Source: Candidatus Tectimicrobiota bacterium
GTDB taxonomy: Bacteria; JACPUC01
Direction: 5' to 3'
Length of the DNA stretch: 64,000 bases
Assembly: GCA_016192455.1 (NCBI GenBank)
Contig: JACPUC010000017.1
Span: 62,001 to 126,000, forward strand
Part shown: positions 33,848-41,356 of the stretch, piece after piece
How positions within the stretch are numbered: the stretch's first letter is position 1
Layout: every line of letters starts with the position of its first letter
The notes under the pieces: model-generated
What the model was told of the DNA's origin: nothing
The model's database searches: none
Seen by the model: only the letters and a program-made list of their open reading frames with translations
Program-made: the position numbers and the translations under genes

Positions 33848-35767
33848 CTACCCAAGATGCACATCGACCACCGCAGAGCGGCCGCGCTTCACCTCGCCCA
33901 GCGCCTGCTTCAGGACCGCCCGCAGCTCGCCCGGCTGGGTCACCGTGCGGCCCCAGGCGCCGCACGACTCGGCGATCCTGGCGAAGTCGGGCGTCGGCGA
34001 AATCTCGGTGCAGATGAACTTGCCGGTCTTCACCGAGTAACCGTTCTTGTAGTAGTTCTTGATCGGGCCCGACACCGCCCCGAAGCCGTGATTGTTGTAG
34101 ATGATGGTGAGGTACGGAATCTTGTAGTTCACCGACGTCCAGAGCGCCGAGAGCGGCACCCCGTTGAGGTAGTTGCCCTCGCCGGTCAGCGAGATGACGG
34201 TCTTTTGCGGCGCCGCGAGCTTGGCGCCCATGCAGGCTCCCATGCCCCAGCCGAGGCAGGAGCCGCCGGTCTGGAAGTAGCTGCCGGGATACTTGATCTG
34301 CATCTGCCGGATCTGCGCCCCGGCGTTGGTGACCGTCTCCGCGACGACGATGGTGTCCTTCGAGTACAGCTCGTTCACACAGGCGCTGAGGAAGGTGGCC
34401 GTGATGGCGGACTTCTTCTCATCCGCCTGGGCATCGGCCACGGCGGCGGCGCGCTGGGCGTCGTGCTCGCGCTTCACCAGGCGGCGCCGCGCCTCGAGGC
34501 GTGACTGGTCCTTCGCCTTGAGGAGCCCGCGCACGGCGGCCGTGAGCTGCGGGATGGCCTTCGCCGAGTCGGCATGCAGGTGGACATCCGCCGGGAAGCT
34601 CCAGAGGGGCACGTCGTCCTTCAGCGGATCGATGTCGATGTAGATCACCTTCGCCGTCGGCGCCGGTTGCGCGATCTGCGGAATCCACGGCACGTCGCTG
34701 TCGATGACCAGCACCACGTCGGCGTTGCGCAGCCCCCTCAGCGGCTCGTAGGCCGGCGCCGGGTAGTCGAGGGCGCCGACGCTGGGGTTCCCCTGCAAGA
34801 AGGGCATGGGGTTGTAACCCACGAAGAGGTCGTGATCGGCTGGGAAGTTCAGGCGCGTGGTATCCGGCGTGCCGAGCACGGGGATGGCGAGAAGTTCGGC
34901 GAGCTCGACGAGCTTCTGCACGGTTGAGGGAGTGCGCCCGCTGTACGACGTGATGATGACCGGGCGCGCGGCTTTCGCCAGGAGCTTCGCCGCCTCCTTA
35001 ATGCCCTCGGCGTCCGCCGCCGGCGTGCTCGCGGCCCCGTAGCGTTGGGCCGGCAGCAGCCGCACCGGACCGCCGTTGTTCATCAGCACCTCGCGCGGCA
35101 GCGTCAGGTAAACCGGCCCGGACGGCGGCATGGTCGCCATGCGGAAGGCGCGGTGCACCACGTCGCCCATCTGCGCGATGCACTTTACCTCGTACTCGTA
35201 CTTCACGTAGTCGTGGACGATGCCGGCCTGGTTGTACTGCTCCTGCACCCAGTGGATGTAGAAGGACTTGCCGCCGTTCAGCTCGCCGCGGAAGGTGTAC
35301 GGCGCCCGCCCGGCGCAGAGGACGACGCCGGCGCGACCGCGCTGCGCGTTATGGAGCTGCCCGCCGACGTGCTGCGTGCCGACGTCGACGTGCACCATCA
35401 CCACCTGCGGCCGCCCGGAGATCATGAAGTGGCCGTGCGCCGCGCTCATGGCGGTGATCTCGTGCAGGAACATCACCGGCTCAGGGGTCCGCCGGCCCAG
35501 CGCCTGGTACTTGCTGATGGCCTCCTGCACCGGAAACGTGTCCGAGCCGGGCATGATCATGAAATAGTCGACGCCGTTGGAGTTCATCAGCTCGACGAAG
35601 GCTTCCGCGCCGTCGTTCACCTTGATGAGCTCCTCTTGCCGCACCTGGGCGCTCTGCCGCGTTTCCTCCTTGCGCGCGGCGCGGCGGCCGATCATGCCGT
35701 CGCTCTCCGCTGTCGCGGCGGTCTTGCGCGGCTTGCTCTTCATGCTCGTCCCGGCACGTCCTGCCAT
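33848..35767 (-). CDS. Thiamine-diphosphate-dependent enzyme (acetolactate synthase/benzoylformate decarboxylase superfamily)
   Basis: 639-residue ThDP enzyme with three domains. The PYR domain has MPGSDTFPVQEAI and LHEITAMSAAHGH, with the activating Glu. The middle domain has ARPVIITSYSGRT, and the PP domain carries GEGNYLNG ... IIYNNHG, the cofactor motif with GEG in place of GDG. An N-terminal Lys/Arg-rich stretch of about 45 residues is extra. AAGGAG precedes the ATG. The reaction (decarboxylation, carboligation or oxalyl-CoA-like chemistry) is unclear. Placement between AOR and a UbiD gene suggests 2-oxo-acid or aldehyde metabolism, which is an inference. Confidence 0.85.
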   Translation of the reverse strand: MAGRAGTSMKSKPRKTAATAESDGMIGRRAARKEETRQSAQVRQEELIKVNDGAEAFVELMNSNGVDYFMIMPGSDTFPVQEAISKYQALGRRTPEPVMFLHEITAMSAAHGHFMISGRPQVVMVHVDVGTQHVGGQLHNAQRGRAGVVLCAGRAPYTFRGELNGGKSFYIHWVQEQYNQAGIVHDYVKYEYEVKCIAQMGDVVHRAFRMATMPPSGPVYLTLPREVLMNNGGPVRLLPAQRYGAASTPAADAEGIKEAAKLLAKAARPVIITSYSGRTPSTVQKLVELAELLAIPVLGTPDTTRLNFPADHDLFVGYNPMPFLQGNPSVGALDYPAPAYEPLRGLRNADVVLVIDSDVPWIPQIAQPAPTAKVIYIDIDPLKDDVPLWSFPADVHLHADSAKAIPQLTAAVRGLLKAKDQSRLEARRRLVKREHDAQRAAAVADAQADEKKSAITATFLSACVNELYSKDTIVVAETVTNAGAQIRQMQIKYPGSYFQTGGSCLGWGMGACMGAKLAAPQKTVISLTGEGNYLNGVPLSALWTSVNYKIPYLTIIYNNHGFGAVSGPIKNYYKNGYSVKTGKFICTEISPTPDFARIAESCGAWGRTVTQPGELRAVLKQALGEVKRGRSAVVDVHLG

Positions 35768-35962
35768 AACGCTCTCCTTGCTGAGCTTGCAACCGTTCCT
35801 GGAGAATTCCCGCGGGTGCTACTCTAACGCGCTTGGCGCGGAGAGGCAAGGCAGTTGCCGCCGGCGGGAGGGTGTGGTAGGAGACCCTCAGCGGGAACCG
35901 TGAGGCCGAGGGGAAGCGGGGCTTCGGTGGCGCTGCCGGGGGGCGGCGCGGGAGGAGCTGCC

Positions 35963-37306
35963 ATGTTCGAGTCACTCGGCGCGTTTGTTGATCACCTGCG
36001 CGCCCAGGGCAAGCTCGTTGACATCGACGAGGAGCTGTCACCCGACTACGAAGTGGCCGCCGCCGTGCGCCTCATCGACCAGCGCCTCGGCAAGGCGGTG
36101 CTCTGCCGCAAGGTGCGCGGCTGCGGCATGCCGGTGGTGGCGAATATCCTGGCGCGGCGCGACCTCCTGCGGCTCGCCTTCGCCTCTCCGAACGACCCCA
36201 CCGAGGAGTACCTGCGGCGCATCGGCGGCTCCCTGCCGCCCGAGGTGGTGCGCGCGGCCCCCGTGCACGAGGTGGTCCACGACGGCGACTTCGACGTCGC
36301 CAAGCTCTTGCCGCTTTTGCTGCACCATGAGAAGGACGCGGCGCGCTACATCTCCAGCGGCGTCACCGTGTCGCGCGACCCGCAGACCGGCCTGCGCGGC
36401 ATGGGCATCTACCGCATCCAGGTGTGCGGCCCGCGCGAGCTGACGATCTCCATCGGCTCGCCGCCGGTCAGCGACTTCCTGGCGAAGGCGAACGCGACCG
36501 GCAAACCGCTCCCCGTCGCCATCGCCATCGGCTTGGAGCCGCTGAGCTACTTCGCCTCGGTGGTACCGGTCGCTGCGGGAGTCGACAAGTTCGACGCCGC
36601 CGGGACCTTACGCGGCGCGCCGGTGCCGCTCGTCGCGGCACGGACACAGCCCGTGGAGGTGTATGCCGAGGCCGAGATCGTCCTCGAGGGGGAGATGCTG
36701 CCGAACACGCAGCGCGAGGATGGACCAGTGGGGGAATCGACGGGCTACTACCACGCCGGCAGAAGCTGGGCGGCGCGCCTGACGGCGGTGACGCACCGGG
36801 CGCACCCCTTCTACTACGCCCTCGTGCCGTTCGCGGCGGAGAACACGCTGCTCATGGGGGTGACGCGCGAGGCTGACCTCCTCGCCGCGCTGCGCCGCAA
36901 GTTCCCCAGCGTGCGGCGCGTCTCCCTCACGCAGGGGAGCGTGGCGATGCTCGCCATCATCCAGGCTGCGCCGGCGAGCAAGGAGGAGGCGACGGCGATG
37001 GTGCGCGCCGCCCTCGAGGGATCAATGCAGGTGAAGACCGCCATCCTCGTCGATGCGGACGTGGACCCCCACGACCTCAACGACGTGCAGTGGGCGCTCA
37101 GCACGCGCTTCCAGGCCGACCGCGACCTCCTGGTGCTGCGCGACCTGCCGGGGTCGCCGATCGATCCCACCGCCACGAACCGGCGCACCGCCAAGCTCGG
37201 CCTCGACGCCACCCGGCCCGCGGATCAGGCTGAGGCCTTCATGCGCATCGCCCTGGATCCCGCGGCGCGGCGGCGCGTGGAGGAGATTCTGGCGCGGCTG
37301 ACCTGA
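35963..37306 (+). CDS. UbiD family decarboxylase (second copy)
   Basis: 447-residue member of the prFMN-dependent decarboxylase family. SGVTVSRDPQTGLRGMGIYR keeps the catalytic Arg of the N/G-x4-R motif. AEIVLEGEMLP carries the metal Glu, and the catalytic loop reads EDGPVGESTGYY. There the first Glu of EGPFGE is Asp and the second is kept. DADVDPHDLNDVQWALSTR is the usual C-terminal segment. The ATG at 35963 follows GGGAGGAG. It is divergent from the ThDP gene across 195 bases and may share control with it. Substrate is probably an aromatic or unsaturated acid. Confidence 0.9.
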   Translation: MFESLGAFVDHLRAQGKLVDIDEELSPDYEVAAAVRLIDQRLGKAVLCRKVRGCGMPVVANILARRDLLRLAFASPNDPTEEYLRRIGGSLPPEVVRAAPVHEVVHDGDFDVAKLLPLLLHHEKDAARYISSGVTVSRDPQTGLRGMGIYRIQVCGPRELTISIGSPPVSDFLAKANATGKPLPVAIAIGLEPLSYFASVVPVAAGVDKFDAAGTLRGAPVPLVAARTQPVEVYAEAEIVLEGEMLPNTQREDGPVGESTGYYHAGRSWAARLTAVTHRAHPFYYALVPFAAENTLLMGVTREADLLAALRRKFPSVRRVSLTQGSVAMLAIIQAAPASKEEATAMVRAALEGSMQVKTAILVDADVDPHDLNDVQWALSTRFQADRDLLVLRDLPGSPIDPTATNRRTAKLGLDATRPADQAEAFMRIALDPAARRRVEEILARLT

Positions 37307-37398
37307 CGGGCGCGGCCCCCACCGCGCGTGAGGCGGATATCCGTGTGCCTCAGTGTCGATCTGTGGTTCGGCACGGTCTTGTACGCACGTCAGCCGGG

Positions 37399-37426
37399 GT
37401 AGGGGCGGTTCGCGCACCGCCCCTAC
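37399..37426. repeat. REP-like palindrome between convergent genes
   Basis: GTAGGGGCGGT (37399-37409) and ACCGCCCCTAC (37416-37426) form an 11-bp perfect stem around TCGCGC. It sits between the convergent ubiD and DUF1054 genes and may end transcription from both sides. The sequence looks like a dispersed intergenic palindrome; no second copy was noticed in this window. Confidence 0.6.
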
Positions 37427-37439
37427 GAACGGCGCCGCC

Positions 37440-38054
37440 TCAGGCGCGCGTCAGGCGATAGAGCGGCATGAGGCCGGCGAGGTGCTCCACGACGGCCTGG
37501 AAATCGAGCTTCAGGGCCTCCCTCTTCGCCCACCCCAGGCCAAGGTCGATGCCGCCGGTCTTCTTCGCCAGCGCCGCCGCGCACTCCTCCCAAAACTGCG
37601 CATCGGCGCCAAGCGGCTGCGGCAGGCCCTGGAGATCCCAGCCATCGTAGCGCCGCAGCGTCACCCCGCCGAGCTGACCATTCAGGCGCTTGGCCTGCTT
37701 GCGGAAGTTCGCCGCCATCCGCGCCCGCCCATCCGCCTCGGATTTCACCACGACGCGGGCATGCAGCCCCCCGCCGCTGATCGCCAGCGCCAAGTAGCCG
37801 TAGCGCTTGTAGCCGCGCGGCGACGGCCCCAACGCCACCCAGGTCTCGGCGGGGGGATTGACCGTGCGCCGCTGGTGCTTGGCGACGTGCGGGTGGAACT
37901 CCTCCCCCGTCGCCTCCCGCAGCGCCGGCGCCAGCTCCGCCCCCAGCTTCTCCAGCTTCGGCCGCACCAGCCCCTTCAGCGCCTCCATCCGCGCCTCAAA
38001 CCCCTCAATCTCAAACACCCGGAAATCCTCTGCGGAGAATCCCAGTCGGTTCAT
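37440..38054 (-). CDS. DUF1054 / UPF0637 family protein (YktB-like)
   Basis: 204-residue protein that matches the UPF0637 pattern known from Bacillus YktB: LGFSAEDFRVFEIEGFEARM at the N-terminus, then LTGEEFHPHVAKH-like ATGEEFHPHVAKHQRRTVNP and ETWVALGPSPRGYKRY. The biochemical role of the family is unknown. GGAGATAAAGG lies directly before the ATG. The family is mostly reported from Firmicutes, so its presence here may reflect transfer. It borders a lower-GC patch with decayed toxin-antitoxin genes. Confidence 0.85.
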   Translation of the reverse strand: MNRLGFSAEDFRVFEIEGFEARMEALKGLVRPKLEKLGAELAPALREATGEEFHPHVAKHQRRTVNPPAETWVALGPSPRGYKRYGYLALAISGGGLHARVVVKSEADGRARMAANFRKQAKRLNGQLGGVTLRRYDGWDLQGLPQPLGADAQFWEECAAALAKKTGGIDLGLGWAKREALKLDFQAVVEHLAGLMPLYRLTRA

Positions 38055-38276
38055 CCTTTATCTCCTCGTTCCATCCTTGTGGTTGTGGCGTCACCTTGCT
38101 TCGCCAGAGAGTGCACTCGCGTTGGATGGCGCAGCGCGTCGCGAGGGCGACCCCCCTCCCCACAGCGTCCACGAGAAGACTACCACCGAGAGCGCAAGGA
38201 AGGAAATGGGGAAGGGAAAACCCGCGTGGGGACGTTCTAGCCGGTGCTGGGAAATTGTCGTGGAGCTTATTCTTGA

Positions 38277-38931
38277 CTATGCGCGGAACCTCGTCCTAGC
38301 TTCATAAACAAGCTTCTCGAAATATTCGAGAGCCAGTTGACAGATATGGATAGGGGATCTTTCCGTTAAACTTTCCCCAAGGTGGGTCACGGGAGCATTC
38401 CTCAGCTCAACTCGTGTCTCGAATTGCCCCCCGCCTGTTATTGGAATTAGCCGTTCTCTAGGGGTACCTTTATTCCACGCACCAGAATGCTCCGTGCATC
38501 AAAACAAGGAATTTTGCCCCTGGTGGGCGGGATGGAAGGGCTTGCTCTGTTGAGAGGTGACCGATGCTGGTACCGAATTGGAGGCTGTGCTTCCCCTCAT
38601 GGATATCCTCGTTCCTGGCCTCGTGAATAAAGTGCAGGAGTTCGTCGGACCTCATCTCGCTCTGCTTGGGACGATACCAGTCATCAAAGCCTCGATGCTT
38701 TCCCGTGCCTTCTTTCTGCAGCGCATAGGTTATCGCTCGCAAGGCATTGATAGTGGAATTAAAACGCGACCTAAAACTGAGCGAATCCCGAGCTTCTCGA
38801 AGGTCTCCCAAGGCCCTACGTGCATCTTCAAGCTTATTTAGAGTGTTTATAAACACATCACCTCCCTTACCAGAGTAGTTGGGAGGCAAAATACGGCCCT
38901 CGGTCACTAACATATATGTCAATAACCCCAA
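38277..38931 (-). pseudogene. HEPN-like protein gene interrupted by a frameshift
   Basis: The frame from 38931 (TTG; ATG at 38913) stops at 38470. Sequence continuing in another frame to a TAG at 38277-38279 still reads like protein: NKGTPRERLIPITGGG, then LTERSPIHICQLALEYFEKL. The break is a +1 shift near 38485-38495. The first part contains EARNEDIHEG, an R-x4-H motif with Asn after Arg as in HEPN ribonuclease-type domains, inside a helical context (FRSRFNSTINALRAITYAL). It follows the 44-residue basic gene by 37 bases. Either a decayed gene or a sequencing error. Confidence 0.5.
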
Positions 38932-38968
38932 GAAGCCACGGCGACCAGCCGGGGATCACGCTTACACG

Positions 38969-39103
38969 TCACTTGCCTGCTTTTTTGGGCTTCCGGATAG
39001 TTTCAACCACTGTGGTCTTGGGACGTCCCTTCGCCTCCTTTACAGGGATCAACTTTCCGCTTTTCGCGTCGCGCCCAATTTTCACGGGTTTGCCCTTTGC
39101 CAT
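38969..39103 (-). CDS. Small basic protein (44 residues)
   Basis: Short gene with a good ribosome site (GGAGG and AAGGG before ATG 39103). The product starts MAKGKPVKIGRDAKSGKLIP and ends TTVVETIRKPKKAGK. The pattern RDAKSGKLIP...ARGRPKTTVVET recalls short proteins that precede larger toxin-like or HEPN-like genes in many genomes. I do not know a proven function. The downstream partner at 38277-38931 is frameshifted. Lys-rich with a possible nucleic-acid or partner-binding role. Confidence 0.6.
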   Translation of the reverse strand: MAKGKPVKIGRDAKSGKLIPVKEAKGRPKTTVVETIRKPKKAGK

Positions 39104-39424
39104 GTCCCTTATCCTCCATCTGGCTGAAGACTAAACCGCAAGCCGGTTGCGGCTCCACGCTCAACGCTACGGGCCGACGGCATAGTAAACAGGTAAGTGC
39201 GGGACCCCTCGTTCTTCCCAGATAGCCACACGCCATCTGCTCCGAGGAGGTGCTCGGTGTCCCCCCGCCCAAGATGCCGGGCTCCGTTCGTATATGAAGC
39301 ATGGGCACTCAATCGGTCCCTGTCAAGAGAAGACTACATGATTTAGTGGCACTCTAGGAACATCTACCCAACATGTAGCATTGTTTGGCGTTTCCGTAGA
39401 TCCTGAAGGAGAGGACACAGGGGA
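39104..39424. other. Intergenic, lower GC, no gene supported
   Basis: About 320 bases between the truncated hicA and the small basic gene. A 67-codon frame on the minus strand (39312-39109) has no ribosome site and no recognisable sequence. This may be residue of the deletion that removed the 3' part of hicA. Confidence 0.45.
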
Positions 39425-39511
39425 CTACTCAATGAAAGCAATAAATAGGCCAAATCCCACCTCTCGGAGGGCAGGGATCACTTCGCGAGGCTTGAGGGCG
39501 GAAAGCTTCAC
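39425..39511 (-). pseudogene. Truncated hicA toxin remnant
   Basis: Twelve bases after the hicB stop, a GTG opens a 28-codon frame reading VKLSALKPREVIPALREVGF, which matches the HicA N-terminus. It then runs into unrelated residues and a TAG at 39427-39425. HicA proteins are about 60-80 residues and need the following GSH motif with the catalytic His, which is absent. The toxin is therefore dead. Confidence 0.65.
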
Positions 39512-39523
39512 CAGAAGGCGGGG

Positions 39524-39772
39524 TTAGGCAACGGCAACCTCGATCACCTCCCGCAGCGGCTCGCGGATTTCTTCGATCGGGCCTGTCTCACCGTCCTTGG
39601 CTAGGCTCTCGAGGTAGCCATTGATGGCGTCGCGTGCCACTGATCGGGCTTCGTCGAGGGTCTCGCCCTGGGTGACGACACCGGGAAGCGCGGGGATGCG
39701 CACCACGTAGCCGCCCTCTTCAGCCGGCTCGAAAACCACGATGTAGCGGTAGATGCGCGTAGGAGTGCTCAT
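39524..39772 (-). CDS. hicB: HicB family antitoxin
   Basis: 82-residue protein with the HicB partial RNase-H-like fold: YIVVFEPAEEGGYVVRIPAL, then PGVVTQGETLDEARSVARDA and INGYLESL. There is no C-terminal DNA-binding helix-turn-helix, so it is the short form. HicB neutralises the mRNA interferase HicA; here only a fragment of hicA remains 12 bases downstream. The order hicB-hicA is the less common one but is known. Confidence 0.85.
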   Translation of the reverse strand: MSTPTRIYRYIVVFEPAEEGGYVVRIPALPGVVTQGETLDEARSVARDAINGYLESLAKDGETGPIEEIREPLREVIEVAVA

Positions 39773-39946
39773 CTGCTGAGCGGAAGCAGTGCTGCTCCCT
39801 CACCTCACCATATCAAGGAGGCGAGAGGTTGTCAACGGGAATCGGGCGCAGCCTGACACGGTGAAAAGGAGGAATGAACGGGTCGCAACAGAGGCTCAAC
39901 AAGCTCCCCTTCACGCCAGGATGGCGGGAAAATGCATCAGGAAGCC

Positions 39947-40642
39947 TCACTCCGCAATCCGTACGATATGCTCCTCTTCTTCTTCATCCCAGCCCTCGGC
40001 GCCGCGCAGGGGGACGAACATGCAGGGGACAATGTCGCGTTCCTTGAAATGACTCCCTTCACGCACCATGAGCCGCAGCTCCTGGGTGCACTCGCTGCCC
40101 ACCGGGATGACGAGGCGCCCGCCCTCGGCAAGCTGGTCGAGGAGCGGCTGCGGCACCCGCGGCGCGCCGGCGGTGACGCAGATGGCGTCGAACGGCGCCT
40201 GTTCGTCAAGCCCCCGGCTGCCGTCCCCCGCCAGCACCGTGGCGTTCGTGTACCCGAGGCGCTGGAGACGTTCGCGCGCCCTGCGCGCCAGGCGCTCGCG
40301 CAGCTCGATGGACCAGACCGATGCCGCCAGGTGCGCCAGGACCGCCGCCTGGTAGCCGCTCCCCGTGCCGATCTCGAGCACCCGGTCGGTCGGCTGCAGG
40401 TTGAGGGTCTGCGTCATCAACGCTACCATGTAGGGCTGGGAGATCGTCTGGCCCTCGCCGATGGGCAGGGGAGTATCGGCATAGGCGAAGAGGAGGTAGG
40501 CGCCGGGCACGAACTCATGGCGGGGCACCGCGCGCATCGCCTCCAGCACGCGCGGATCGCGCACTCCCCGCGCCTCGAGCTGCCGCCGCACCATGGACTC
40601 GCGCAGCAAGCGGAAGCAGGCATCCGTCAGCGAGCGAACCAC
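39947..40642 (-). CDS. pcm: Protein-L-isoaspartate O-methyltransferase
   Basis: Methylates isoaspartyl residues in damaged proteins as the first step of repair. The protein has 231 residues. MVRRQLEARGVRDPRVLEAM, then VPRHEFVPGAYLLFAYADTP, GEGQTISQPYMVALM and the SAM-binding VLEIGTGSGYQAAVLA are diagnostic. The GTG at 40642 is preferred because GGGAGGAGG lies six bases upstream. Codons further upstream are unrelated. The C-terminus is Glu-rich. An isoaspartyl peptidase is encoded elsewhere in the window, so two isoaspartate-handling enzymes are present. Confidence 0.93.
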   Translation of the reverse strand: MVRSLTDACFRLLRESMVRRQLEARGVRDPRVLEAMRAVPRHEFVPGAYLLFAYADTPLPIGEGQTISQPYMVALMTQTLNLQPTDRVLEIGTGSGYQAAVLAHLAASVWSIELRERLARRARERLQRLGYTNATVLAGDGSRGLDEQAPFDAICVTAGAPRVPQPLLDQLAEGGRLVIPVGSECTQELRLMVREGSHFKERDIVPCMFVPLRGAEGWDEEEEEHIVRIAE

Positions 40643-40720
40643 GCAACCCTCCTCCCCGCACGCCGTGTTCTGGGCAGCATTGCGCCCGCGCCTTTCAAGC
40701 TCGTTGCGGGCCCTGCCCTC

Positions 40721-40738
40721 TGGTATACAACATATACC
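40721..40738. promoter_or_regulatory. Inverted repeat with extended -10 in the pcm/adenosine-kinase gap
   Basis: GGTATA-CAACA-TATACC (40722-40738) is a perfect inverted repeat. It overlaps an extended -10 TGGTATACA (40721-40729) facing the kinase gene; no good -35 is visible. It could be an operator shared by the divergent genes. Confidence 0.4.
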
Positions 40739-40853
40739 TGAGCACATGGAACGCAATGTTCCCCGCCGCAAGCGCGGCACGGGAGGTGTCGCGGGTCCGC
40801 GCCGTCGCGGAGCCGAGGAATCGAGGCCGTTGGCGCCAATCGGGAGCCCGAGC

Positions 40854-41336
40854 ATGGAACTGAAGGTGGTGTCGATTGAGAAGCCAGGGGACGTGAATGT
40901 CATCATCGGTCAGTCGCACTTCATCAAGACGGTGGAGGACCTGCACGAGACCCTGGCTGGGGCGATGCCCGGCATACGCTTCGGGATCGCCTTCTGCGAG
41001 GCCTCGGGGCCGTGCCTCGTGCGCCGCAGCGGCAATGACGACGAGCTGGTGGAGCTGGCGCGCCAGGCGGCGCAGCGGATTGCCGCCGGCCACACCTTCA
41101 TGATCATGCTGCGGCACGCTTTCCCGGTGAACGTCCTGAACGCGGTGAAGATGGTGCCCGAGGTGTGCGGCATCTTCTGCGCCACGGCCAACCCCTTGCA
41201 GGTGATCGTGGCCGAGCATGAGGGGCGCCGGGGCATCCTCGGCGTTCTGGACGGCGAACAGCCCAAGGGCGTCGAGGGCGAGGCCGACGTGGCGGCACGC
41301 AAGCAGCTCCTGCGCACCTTCGGCTACAAGCTGTAA
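40854..41336 (+). CDS. Adenosine-specific kinase family protein (DUF355)
   Basis: 160-residue protein of the archaeal-type adenosine kinase family (Pyrobaculum PAE2307 fold), unrelated to PfkB kinases. The start MELKVVSIEKPGDVNVIIGQ, then SHFIKTVEDLHE, GIRFGIAFCEASGPCLVRRS and NPLQVIVAEHEGRRGILGVL are typical. The residues bind adenosine/AMP in the solved relative. GGGAG lies upstream of ATG 40854. The acyl-CoA synthetase gene follows after 20 bases; the AMP released by that enzyme may connect them, which is speculative. Confidence 0.88.
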   Translation: MELKVVSIEKPGDVNVIIGQSHFIKTVEDLHETLAGAMPGIRFGIAFCEASGPCLVRRSGNDDELVELARQAAQRIAAGHTFMIMLRHAFPVNVLNAVKMVPEVCGIFCATANPLQVIVAEHEGRRGILGVLDGEQPKGVEGEADVAARKQLLRTFGYKL

Positions 41337-41356
41337 CGAAAGCGGGAGTAAGCGAC

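Noticed and set aside
38470-38510. Programmed +1 frameshift in the HEPN-like gene
   Set aside because: No typical slippery site or stimulatory structure is evident; decay or a sequencing error is the simpler reading.
39109-39312. 67-codon minus-strand frame
   Set aside because: No ribosome site, no recognisable sequence, and it lies in a decayed region.
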